This document shows positions 22,849 through 32,277 of a stretch of 63,172 nt of DNA, in pieces. This DNA is from Butyriboletus loyo (Eukaryota > Basidiomycota > Agaricomycetes > Boletales > Boletaceae): contig JBBPSI010000147.1 in assembly GCA_038093515.1 (NCBI GenBank), positions 1-63,172 on the forward strand, written 5' to 3'. The stretch's first letter is position 1; each line of letters starts with the position of its first letter. Position numbers and translations under genes: made by a program. Under the pieces are notes generated by a model. That model had not been told where the DNA came from, made no database searches, and worked only from the letters and a program-made list of their open reading frames with translations.

Positions 22849-23436
22849 CTATCGATCGGTGAAGAGATCAGGAAGGTCCTTCATGTCCAAGAGGTTCACC
22901 CCAGCCTCCTCAAGTTCAGCTTCGATTTCAGCCTCGACCAACTGAGCTTTAGTGATGCTACCACCGTTCCAAATCTCATTGCGATCGAGGGTAGCATGAG
23001 CGCCCCCTATCAAGATCACCTCGTTCCCTCTATCAAGTGCAGCACTGCACGTCGCGCGAACGCAATAGTCGCTCTGCATCCCGACGACGACGACCTCCGC
23101 GTTTTTCGGGATCAAATCCCCGAGACGAGTGCCCGCGAACGCGTTGTTTTTCCTCTTGTCGATGACGAGTTCGTGCGGGAGCGGTGGGAAGACGAGCTGC
23201 CAACCTGGCGTGTTTGGCTCGTCGGGTTCGCCGAGTTCGCCACTGTTGCGAACATGCACGATCCGCGGTGGATGCTTTTCGGAGCGCGCCTGGGCGAGGA
23301 CGCGCTCGATGTTTTGACAGACTGTGCGCGCCGCGGGCACACCGCCATCTCTGGGGTCCCTTAGCAGGTTCGCTTGGACGTCTATGAGGAGGAGTACACG
23401 ACAAGTAAGGTATGGTGGGTGTTGGCTTGGAGACAT
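22849..23436 (-). CDS. Isochorismatase-family cysteine hydrolase
   Basis: Single-exon gene of 195 aa, close to the usual family length. The start at 23436 (MSPSQHPPYLTC) is the first true ATG in frame. Family features are the strand-1 motif LLLIDVQANLL with the catalytic Asp, a lysine in VIDKRKNNAF, and VVVVGMQSDYCVRATC with the nucleophilic cysteine. ATLDRNE-type sequence is in the last third. Such enzymes hydrolyse isochorismate, nicotinamide or other small amides; the substrate cannot be inferred here. It is cytosolic, with no signal peptide. Confidence 0.85.
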   Translation of the reverse strand: MSPSQHPPYLTCRVLLLIDVQANLLRDPRDGGVPAARTVCQNIERVLAQARSEKHPPRIVHVRNSGELGEPDEPNTPGWQLVFPPLPHELVIDKRKNNAFAGTRLGDLIPKNAEVVVVGMQSDYCVRATCSAALDRGNEVILIGGAHATLDRNEIWNGGSITKAQLVEAEIEAELEEAGVNLLDMKDLPDLFTDR

Positions 23437-24178
23437 GGCGAAGAAGGAAGACGGAAACGGCAACGAGGGGGGTAGGGAAAGGCTCAGACACTCCAGCAAG
23501 TACCCCTGCAAATATAAATTCCTGACCCGCGAGAAGCAGAGGCACGGAACGCCGGGAAACTCGTACCTCGCGTGAATGGGTCGGCCTAGTTGTCGTCATT
23601 TATCGCATGACGTCAAACGGATAACCCTCGCATCGCCACAGCACGCTGGTCAGGCTGATGGAAATTGTAGGTGTTTGTGGACCATCCGATAACAAATCAC
23701 TATCCGACTTTGTCGAAATCGGTAGTCCTGAGTTCATTATTCGACAAAACAAATGACGTATTCTCCATTTGCCAACGATGCTGCTGATAGTGGCTCCATA
23801 GCGAATTCGGAGTGGGTTAGACTCAACTCTCCTCATGCCAATTCCGAGGTTATGAATTCCGTTGCCAATGTTCAAACGTTCACAGTTCAGTGTCCCGTGT
23901 CGAGAACATGGCTAGCTGCTTTGAATAACTTTTGCATATGGGCGTAGAATGGTGGTCAAGGGGACGGGATCCACCGGACCAGCCTGATCCGACACGTGTA
24001 CTGGGCATGTTACAAAACATAAAGCCAACGTAAAGCAATGAATTCATGATGCCAATTCCAATTCTCCCTACGGCACGCTGCACGTTGCTCGATGGCATAA
24101 GACCGCTTCCATTCAACTGCTGCTTAAATTTGATCAATTCTGAATACACACCACAAGTTTACATCACCCTCGTTCCTC
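23437..24178. other. Intergenic region
   Basis: No gene recognised. The words ATGCCAATTCC and ATGAATTC recur at 23835 and 24040, but too weakly to call a repeat. Confidence 0.4.
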
Positions 24179-25072
24179 TCAAGCAAGCATCTCCGTAAAT
24201 TCCCCGCTAGCCACCATCTCGGTAACCACATCCAATCCTCCAACAAACTCCCCTCTAACAATGAACTGCGGGTAAGTTGGCCAGTCGTTCAATTTCTTCA
24301 ATCCTGTCATCTAATGAGTGGATGTAAATGTCAAAGGAAGACAGCGTGTCACCTTGTCTAACCGTCTCATCTTCGAGTATGTCAAAGTGCGTAAACGCCA
24401 CGTTTTGTTCTCGCAGAAGGTTGACCGCCTTTCTCGAGAAGCCGCAGCGAGGGTTGTCAGGCTCCCCTTTCATAAAAAGAACGACCGAGCTTTGATTCAG
24501 GATACCACGCATGCGCGCCATGAGCTCTTCCTCTGATTCTTCGTGCTTTTGAGTATGACTGTTGAGTTGTGGTTGTGGCCCCTTGCCGAGATACGTATCG
24601 ACCAGCGTTGTCACGCCTAATGCATCTGCGCCACTGACCCTACCGAGCAGTTCGTGGCCCTTGAGAGTATGAAACTCGAATGAGCGACAGCCAGCGATGT
24701 CGAGCAGGACGAGAAAGGCTCGAAGCGTACCCGGAGAAGGATGAAGGATGGAACAGACTCTATACCAAATGAATCTGAGATATCCTCCTGTTCTTCCGCC
24801 TCGACCTGTCCAACAACGCATCACACCGAACAGCAAAAGGAAAGGTCACATCAGTGGAGAGAAAATTGGAAGCAATTTGGAGGGTGTTTTACTTGCAAGA
24901 CCAACAGTTTAGGATGCTTCTTCGCGAACTCGATGACGAATTCGTTCATCTGCTTGCATGGCTCGGCCCACGGAGCCCAGAAATTGATCAGAGACACCCG
25001 GTTCAGATCAGTGGACAATAGCTCCTTAAAGCGATCGGGAGAGGTCACGGTGTAAAAGTTGGTGTCGGACAT
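24179..25072 (-). CDS. Monothiol glutaredoxin with thioredoxin-like domain (Grx3/4 type)
   Basis: Four-exon gene. The start at 25072 ([15 protein letters not shown]) fits the cytosolic Grx3/4 family; an upstream GTG is not a credible start. The N-terminal thioredoxin-like domain has FWAPWAEPC, with a single cysteine in place of the usual CGPC, as is common in this family. It continues with [19 protein letters not shown] and [13 protein letters not shown]. The glutaredoxin domain follows: [19 protein letters not shown] with the CGFS iron-sulfur-binding motif, then [20 protein letters not shown], a glutathione-contact GGLDVVTEM and the end EFTEMLA. It is a likely [2Fe-2S] chaperone in cytosolic iron regulation. 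Splice phases are consistent at all three junctions. Confidence 0.9.
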
Positions 25073-25800
25073 GGCACGGGTGGTGACTAGGAAAGGAGAC
25101 CGAAGCACAGAGAAAAAGGGCAGTCCTTAGCTGAACGTGTGGGAGGACTCAGTGTAGAGAAAGAAAGCGAATGACGCGACTCGGAGCTGGCGAGTCGGAT
25201 GGTGGCGGAGTTCCTATAACCGATGGGCATGCTTATCTGATTACAATATACTGATCACTCGGCGATGGCGTTATGTGTGCTCATTTATACCCCATATTAT
25301 GTTTTTTTATATACATAATTCTCTGGGTTGGTCTGCGAGCACCTTGAACGGTTCGTCATGGACGTGTTAACACTCGGCAACGTCCAACGTTGTCAACATC
25401 TACACCACGGGCTCATAGTAAGTCTCGTTTGAATCTTTTGAGGCGGATGGGCCACACCACACCACGACTTGGACCAGTCGCGTTGCGGGTCTCGCTCGCT
25501 TGCACCGCAGACCCAAACCCCGGTGAACGGGGAACGACTATATATGTTTTCATCCAACGCTTGCGTCCGACTCGAGAAGCCTCGAGAAGCCTACGTCGGT
25601 CACAGACTAGCTCGGTTGGGATTACTAATAGAGATGAAAATTTCCCCGAGCGACTTTCAAGGGATGTCACGATCGCACGGCGTTGGCGCGTTCACACACA
25701 CTTCTCTGACAATTCCCGGACGTCCATGCGTGTCCACAATGGGGATGTGTTTCCCTATACGTCCAGCTGATATATTTGGCATATCAGAGTTGTATTTCAC
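25073..25800. other. Intergenic region upstream of glutaredoxin and tRNA-Ile
   Basis: No gene supported. It contains a short direct repeat CTCGAGAAGC (near 25573 and 25583) and an AT-rich patch around 25300. Confidence 0.4.
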
Positions 25801-25874
25801 GGCCGGCTAGCTCAGTTGGTTAGAGCGTCGTGCTAATAACGCGAAGGTCCTGGGTTCGACCCCCATGCTGGCCA
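25801..25874 (+). tRNA. tRNA-Ile (anticodon AAU)
   Basis: Full cloverleaf of 74 nt including the discriminator A, with no intron. The acceptor stem GGCCGGC pairs with GCTGGCC (one G-U). The D arm has AGTTGGTTA, and the anticodon stem TCGTG/CGCGA encloses the loop CTAATAA with anticodon AAT. The T loop is TTCGACC. The A box (TAGCTCAGTTGG) and B box (GGTTCGACCCC) are in place, with the outermost T-stem pair mismatched. Confidence 0.93.
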
Positions 25875-26277
25875 TATAATTTTTGACCTTGTTCGGTTGG
25901 ACCCACTCTGACCTTTGACGGTCTTTTTCTTCTTCAGTTCCACGCGACGAAAAAGAAAGAAACATCGCTTCACGTCGCCTTTCAAAGCTTTCAAACTCTC
26001 ATTGTCTACCAGCTAGCACGGACTCGTCGATGATGAGAGCTCATTGTTTTCCGCGACGAAGATTCAGTTCTCCATCCGACTTTTCTCTTGTACCAGGAGA
26101 GGGCAAGCTGCCGGGTTCTGACTCGAATTCACTGTTTCTGTCTCATCATTTGGGCACGAGTCAAGTCCACCGTGGCATGCCCAGGGGCACAGTGGCACGT
26201 TCGTGATATCGATACAAGATAGACAAAGGGGTGCTATCCGATAAAGGGAAAACAAAGTCCTCGTGGCTCGTACAAAG
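25875..26277. other. Intergenic region
   Basis: The tRNA is followed by AT-rich DNA and TTTTTCTTCTTC, a plausible RNA polymerase III termination zone at about 25925. Nothing else is recognised. Confidence 0.4.
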
Positions 26278-26764
26278 ATGGTGCGATACGCCGACAACCA
26301 TGCTGAATTCACAGTGGTCGACGTAAAACGAACGGCCCCGATTTTTCGGTCCTCTTCATCTCTCTCTCGCTCAGATAGAAGCGCTGCTCGTATACGCTCT
26401 TCGCCATCTCAGGTGCATCGCCGGCCCCGATCGACATCGACCACATCGTCGCGGACACCTTCCGATACTACGCCATTCAATTGAACGACATCCCCCGCCT
26501 GAGCGGGATGAACACAAACCGAATCCGCACCGCTCGCAAAGTAAGTGGACGCGTTCCACGGACACGAAGAAGGAAGAATATCAGAAGAGACCACGTCCTC
26601 CCTCGTCCGACGGCGGGAGGTGGATTCTGCGAACACTCTACAAAAATGAAATGTGGGGACCCCTAGACACCGTTCAAATTCACGAAGCTTGGCGTCATAG
26701 CAAGCTGGCCTTTGCACCATTCCCATTCCCATTCGATCACAGGGCTACCCTGAAACTGAAATGA
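26278..26764 (+). CDS. Hypothetical protein, two exons (tentative)
   Basis: I do not recognise this product. The ATG at 26278 begins MVRYADNHAEFTVVD, followed by a plausible intron (GTAAAACG to CTCGCTCAG). From there one frame stays open for about 128 codons to a TGA at 26762 (IEALLVYALRHLR, a His/Arg/Pro-rich middle, GGRWILRTLYKNEMWG, then FAPFPFPFDHR). Another splice choice would expose IDIDHIVADTFRYYAIQLND in a different frame. The opposite strand is also partly open. Real coding status is doubtful. Confidence 0.25.
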
Positions 26765-28702
26765 TCATGTCAGCCAGGGCCCAGTACCGGGTAATGGTTC
26801 TATTCCAGGTTCCGACGTCAACGAGCTGAGTGCATACATCCTATGCTATCACACGAGATCTGGCCGCATCGTCATCGCATTCGCATTCGATGCCAAGCAT
26901 AACAAACGAAATCAAAATTTCCTGGTCACCGGCCGGAGAGGGCCGAAAAACGACTGTCACCAGGTTCGGGTTCGTGAGACTCGTGGCGGAACTGACTGCA
27001 CATTTATATATTTATATATATTCCCACCGCAAATATCTCGTCTGGTCGCGGTTTGTTATCACCTGGCGCGCCGCGGAAGGTGCGGGTCGGTGACTTATAG
27101 GAGGTCTTGCTCGCCACTGGGCGATGTGTTCGATGTGTCCCCACCCTCATCTTGGCACACACAGCCACAATTGGCCCTCGCCCTCTCGCCCCCTCGTTCT
27201 TCTGTTTGTCCTCATCGCCCTCCCTTGACCCTGCCCTCACCTTCACGCACGCGCCCTCACCCTGCTGTCGCCATCGCCATCGCTCGCAGGCGGCCATTTA
27301 GCCATCGCCTGCCCCCCCTGCCCCCACCTTCATCCACTCGTCCTCAACAAATACGAATATGCACGCGTAGTATAGCTATTGACAGACCCTGGGGTAAACC
27401 TGCGACGGGTCTGTACCCCCTACACCCGTGGGAAAGACCTGTACCCTAGTGGGGGTACGGGTTTACCCCTGCAGTTGGTGTAACTTTGACTACATACGTG
27501 TGATGTGTATCATAATATTCTTTCTACTCGTATCGCAAGAAATCGCGCGGTGGTGAATTACACAATTGCAGCGCAGCGGGTGAACATAACCTGCGACCAG
27601 ATGAAAAAAAAAAAAAAGTGTGTGTGTGGGGGGGGGGGCGGTTGTGAATTGCAGGAAGCGCGGCGCGGCGGATGACGATAAATTGCGATCGGACGAGATA
27701 TTTGCGGTGGAAATAATACGTGCAGATGCCCTTCCGCCATAGAGAGACTCACGTTTCTGCTTCTTCTTCTAGTGACGTTTTAGTTTGAAACGTCACTGCG
27801 AACCGCGAACCGTGACCCGTGAACCGCGGCTGCTGTCATCATATCACCACGAAACAGACGCTATAGCCTAGCCTGGCCTATCTAGCTTTAGTACTAGAGC
27901 TACGTTCAGAACGGGAGCCTGTCTCTTTTTGGATTCAGACAGTTTTCTCTCGCTCTCTCTGCCGTCATCGCTACGTCTACGGTCTTCCTTTCGTCGTACG
28001 TAGTAGGATCGATCGATCGCTCGAAAAGAAAAGGTACATACTGCAGAGTCCCGCGCTCAGTCGAGGCGTTCCGTACCACCCCAATCAAAGGGGGAAAAAA
28101 AAAGAAAAAAGAAAAACGGCGATCACGCACCGACGTTCTTTTGATCCACATCCAACGTCGTCGTCGTCGTCGTCGTTCGGATGTCCCCCCCCCCATACAC
28201 ACACCCCTGTCGAGAACACGTATGCACGGCACGCATATGCATCTAGCACTAGTTCGGTACCGCTCAAATCGAAAACGGCGATCACGATTCACGACACTGA
28301 AGCTGTGGTTTAATACATCATCGCACGCTGTTTTTTTTTTTGGTCTTCTTTCCGTGGTTCTAGATCGACACCCGCGCTCCGCCTCATTTCATTGTTCGAT
28401 CTGAGCTATCCCTTTTCTGTCTAATCCACCTTCTAGAGGCTCTGGTAGTTCCGGCGTGTCAATCATGCATGTACATGTCGCCGAGCACAAAAGGCTAGAA
28501 CCGAGAAGCCAAGTGATCGTGACACGTCGAGTGACGAAATTCCCCAAACATCCTAGCACATGTTCGCGCGCACTCTGCTGGGAACCTCCTAATAGGACGG
28601 TTAAAACATGTTTTAGTTGTTCGAGAATAGATTGTTTATATGTACATACTGGGTATGGCAAATATCTATTGGAAGAAAAAGAAAAGTGAGTGAAACGCGC
28701 CA
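26765..28702. other. Long intergenic region with low-complexity tracts
   Basis: No supported gene. It contains an AT tract (TTTATATATTTATATATATT near 27003), a poly-A/GT/poly-G tract near 27603-27640, a CGT-repeat near 28157-28180, a poly-T run near 28330, and the inverted repeat listed separately. It probably holds the 3' region of the deubiquitinase gene at its right end. Confidence 0.45.
27391..27469. repeat. Imperfect inverted repeat (hairpin-forming)
   Basis: The arms are GGGGTAAACC (27391) with GTACCCCC (27413), mirrored by GGGGGTAC (27451) with GGTTTACCCC (27460). The loop holds CACCCGTGGGAAAGACC. It could be a small non-autonomous transposon relic or a structured regulatory DNA element. 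Confidence 0.45.
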
Positions 28703-30402
28703 TCACATGATGACACAGTTCTTGTTCTTCTTGGTCTTACTACCCCCTCCACCCAGTGACGTCGACGATTTGTTCTTCTTCCGCTGTGCCTCTTCTTCCT
28801 GGGCGCGTCGTCGCTCGAGTGCTTCTTTCCGCCGTGCGTAGAGCTGTCGCGCTCGTTCGTCTTCCTCGGCTTGCAACTGTCTCGCAAGCGCTTGACTATA
28901 CCGAAACGTGAATAACGCAAGGAACGACAGGGAAGAAGAGAAAAACCGCTCACTCGGCCGGATCTACGACCCCGCAGAGCCCTGCCTCCATCTCGAACAG
29001 CCTCAGCGCAGCCTCGGCCGTCTGACCCGCTACGTCACCGCCGACCGGTACGGCCCGATGGAAATCCGAATCGACAAACGTCGACCAGCCGCCGTCGACG
29101 TCTTCAAGGCGTTCCCAGACGATGGATGGTTCGTGGAGAAAGACGTCGTCCGTGACGAGTGCGTAGAGGGCGGCGTCTTGTGCGTATTCCGCCGCGTTGG
29201 AGTCTGCGGCGTTGACATCGGGATTGGGGTCGGGAAGTGGGGTGATTGGCCCTGAGCCTGATCTCGAACCAGGGGATTTATAGACGACGGAAAGGTGGGC
29301 GTTGCGAAAGAGCGCGACGAGCGACCCGGGTTGCAGCGTCGACGCGAGCTGAAAGAGTCCGTGATACGTCAGTTGGGATTTCGTCGCGTCCAAAAACTGC
29401 TGGGCGATAACGGCTAAGGGAGCAAAAGGGTGTGTGTGAGAGAGAGTCAGTTGGTAAAAACGCAACCGGACTGACCGCGTTCGATCTTGTGTCGGTCCTC
29501 ATCCGAGTAGTGGGCCATGCTATGACGCGCCAGGGAAGTGCCTTCGTCCGAGCTCGAACCCGCAATTGGACTCCTACTGCTTCCTGCAACCTGACCTGGC
29601 CCCACTTCAGCCTCACGCTCTCGTCCACCCCCATCTCCACTCAACAACCTGCCCCTAGTGACATAATCCGCATCCGCAATCAACGTCACCGCACTGTCAT
29701 AGTCCCGAATCTGCGTCATCACATCTGCTTCGGGGCTCTCTGGATCGACGACCCATCCGTGGACGAGTTGGATACCGGCTTGCGCGAAGAGGGCGAGTTC
29801 GCCGGTGTCGGAGGCGGGTGAGAAAGCGGTGATACTGGTGAATTGGGGGTTGAGGTCGAGGCCCCCTGGACGACGTAGGGAAACGACGGAAGGAGAGGAC
29901 AGCACGAATGAATAAGAGACAAAGAGGGAGGGACGATAGACACGACTGACTCGTGGTACTGGGCATGATTGACAACGCGGAAGAGATATCGATGTCGGGA
30001 CAATTCGTCAACAGGTACTCGCCAACGAGTTGGGAAAGAAATTCGTAAGAGACGGTGGTGCGGTCATGTGGAAGGATCTCGATGTGACCGCGTAGGACGA
30101 GAATGTTGCCTTTCAGTTCCGGCCATCCAAAAGTGGACTTATCAAGCGAACGGCACGCAGAGCGCGAGAAAAAACGTGCTCACAGATGGCGATAAACGAG
30201 CATGGACTGGGGTGCACCGAGATGGATGATCACTAGGTCGTTGTGCTGCGTGCGGTGACACGACTCACCCGTTGAAATTCTGCGTGATGATCTTGACCGT
30301 TCGTCTCAAGTTGCCTGAGTCGAAGACGATTTGTTTGAGATACCACACTTCTGCCTGGGATGAATGAATGCTCGGCGCCTCAGGAAGGCGTTGTTCGGAC
30401 AT
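28703..30402 (-). CDS. MINDY-family deubiquitinase (FAM63-like)
   Basis: Multi-exon cysteine protease specific for ubiquitin chains; MINDY enzymes usually prefer K48 linkages. The start MSEQRLPEAPS is followed by WYLKQIVFDSGNLRRTVKII, then TQNFNGPCSFIAICN with the catalytic cysteine and its preceding glutamine. Next come LRGHIEILPHDR, HGWVVDPESPE and LTYHGLFQLASTLQPGSLVA, then LFRNAHLSVVYKS with the catalytic histidine, and VTDDVFLHEPSIVWERLEDV. The C-terminal exon has ALARQLQAEEDERARQLYAR, resembling a ubiquitin-interacting MIU helix, a basic tail and a final CVIM, a canonical CaaX prenylation box. The catalytic cysteine lies in a 23-nt exon (30184-30206). Confidence 0.88.
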
Positions 30403-30982
30403 GGACGCGCAGTTTAGTCAAAGACGATCGAAATTGGCGAGAACAGGAACAGGACGAAATTGGCGAGATCCAGTTGAGCGGTAGTTGTATAATTTAAATG
30501 TCAGATGTCCGCCTTAACCGCATCTCAGTTCCGGTGACATTGATCTCGTTCCTTGCGCTTCGCCAAGCATGGGCGCCGTGTTGTGCCTTTCACAGGTACA
30601 GCGACCACAAACAGGCAAATGTGTCCAATGGAACAGTCCGTGGGAGCAGACGATCTTGGAACGGGACACGAGGTTGCAAAAAATCATCTACTTGGATTCG
30701 AATCAAAAGAGGGTCGCAGAATACAGAAAACCGGAGTAGTTGGGACACAGAAAGCCATACGAGGTACGATATCGAAGAACATGATAGAGAAAACGAGCGT
30801 GAAGATTGGTCGTGATTATTCAAGTGAAACAAAAGAGGCCCAAAGATCCATCAGCAACACCAACACGATGCCCTTTCATTGCAATTTTTCTTGGGACAGA
30901 GACGTTGAAGAGATGTCGTCGTCAACTACAAACGACTGATTAGCGTATGTGTGTACTAGTAGCCCAGAACTCGGACCTATAC
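30403..30982. other. Promoter side of the deubiquitinase and 3' flank of the small secreted gene
   Basis: No gene supported; frames present are short and have no coding character. Confidence 0.4.
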
Positions 30983-31243
30983 TTAATAATCGGCACCACC
31001 ACCATTGGAAACCGTGTTTCGCTCCTTGATAAGCTGCATGATGATCAGGTCAAGTCGGGAACGTGGGGTCTGGGGAGAACGTACGAGAGGGCTAGCCTAA
31101 ACACGAGAAGGTTGGGTTCGGTGGACGGAAACGAGACAGGGTGAACGGTGGAGACTTACATCACGTTTTACATCGAAGATGGGTGTGGCAAAGACGCAGG
31201 ACGCTGCTGAGAGCAAGAAGAAGACGGTGAGAGATAGACGCAT
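30983..31243 (-). CDS. Small secreted peptide precursor, 65 aa
   Basis: Two exons (31160-31243 and 30983-31096) joined in phase 0, with donor GTAAGT and acceptor TTTAG. The N-terminus MRLSLTVFFLLSAASCVFA is a textbook signal peptide, followed by TPIFDVKRD with a dibasic KR site of Kex2 type. The mature part (ASPLVRSPQTPRSR, then LDLIIMQLIKERN) ends in GGGADY. It has no cysteine after the signal, unlike many effectors. I recognise no family. It could be a processed secreted peptide or a small effector-like protein. Confidence 0.6.
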
Positions 31244-32277
31244 GGCGTAGGTACGGTGTGAGATGGGGTTTCGAGGTGGAAGAGGACTAGTGGCCGTGAG
31301 GAGAGAGGCGATGTTTGGGTTGGCACGCAAGTCGGTTGAATGAGGACTGGAGGTTTCACAAAAAAAGGTTTCGAATTTATGTGCGTGCAGGTGGGCCTGG
31401 AAATGCCCTGACAAAGAATTAACCGAACGGCGGGTTTAGCGAGCCCGGGGTGCCCAGGGGTTGTCGTCATGATAACATCATCGTTTGACGGAAGCAAACA
31501 AATGAAACCACAGGTGACCACTGACCAGCAGACCGAGTGTAGAACAAAGTTTGCTGCCACGCATCCGCGGCTACTCTAGCGCACCGATTGTGAGGTGGAG
31601 TGGCAAGTTAATGAATGTCGATACAGCCTATCGCAGCAAGATCGCTGTACGATCTGAGCACGTTCACTGATCCATCTGATCCAAGACCAGGGACTGCGGA
31701 ATGCAGAGACGGCGACGGATGTCCTTTCGGTCTGTGACCATGAAGAACTGCTCAAACCTCGGCCAACCATTACTGCTGTGAGTGCCTGTTGGTCCTGCCA
31801 AGGTAATCACGCTCTGAGATGTCGTGCGAAGGTGCGGCCCACTGATCACCGTTTTCGGTATTTTTTTATGCGCATGGTGTTCATGTGCGCAGTAGAAATT
31901 GACTTGATTCTCACGTTGAACTGGCCCGAAGACGCTCGTGAGAGAGAGAGAGAGATCAACTTTATAGCCTTGAGGTAACACCTCAGCCTCGAGAGTTTTA
32001 CCGACGGCTCACTCAATCCGTCGGAAGGGATTAAATATCATCCCGGTGCCTGCCTGCGTCCCTTTCCTGCTTTCGATGTCGAAACTGCTCGTGTTCCGCG
32101 AGTCACGTGGGTGGTCCGTGCACGCTTACGCGTTGTTGATTGGTGTGAAAAAAAAAAGCTGTGATTATGAGCGATTTAGTTCCAGTTTTTTTTAATAGTT
32201 TTTTATTATTTTTTTTTTGCGAGATCGAATTTGTACGGCCAGTTCTCCGATCAGCCAACGTCGAGTCGACTGTCATT
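31244..32277. other. Intergenic region, likely bidirectional promoter
   Basis: It separates two divergent genes, the secreted peptide and the disordered protein. A GA-repeat lies near 31940. No gene recognised. Confidence 0.4.

Noticed and set aside
22804..23364. Long + strand frame opposite the hydrolase
   Set aside because: It is a shadow of the isochorismatase-like gene, which has clear catalytic motifs on the minus strand.
26409..26732. Minus-strand frame opposite the tentative gene at 26278
   Set aside because: No recognisable domain and no splice context; kept only as a reason for low confidence in the + strand model.
27183..27350. Pro/Arg-rich open frames in a C-rich stretch
   Set aside because: Base composition bias explains the open frames; no start context or homology.
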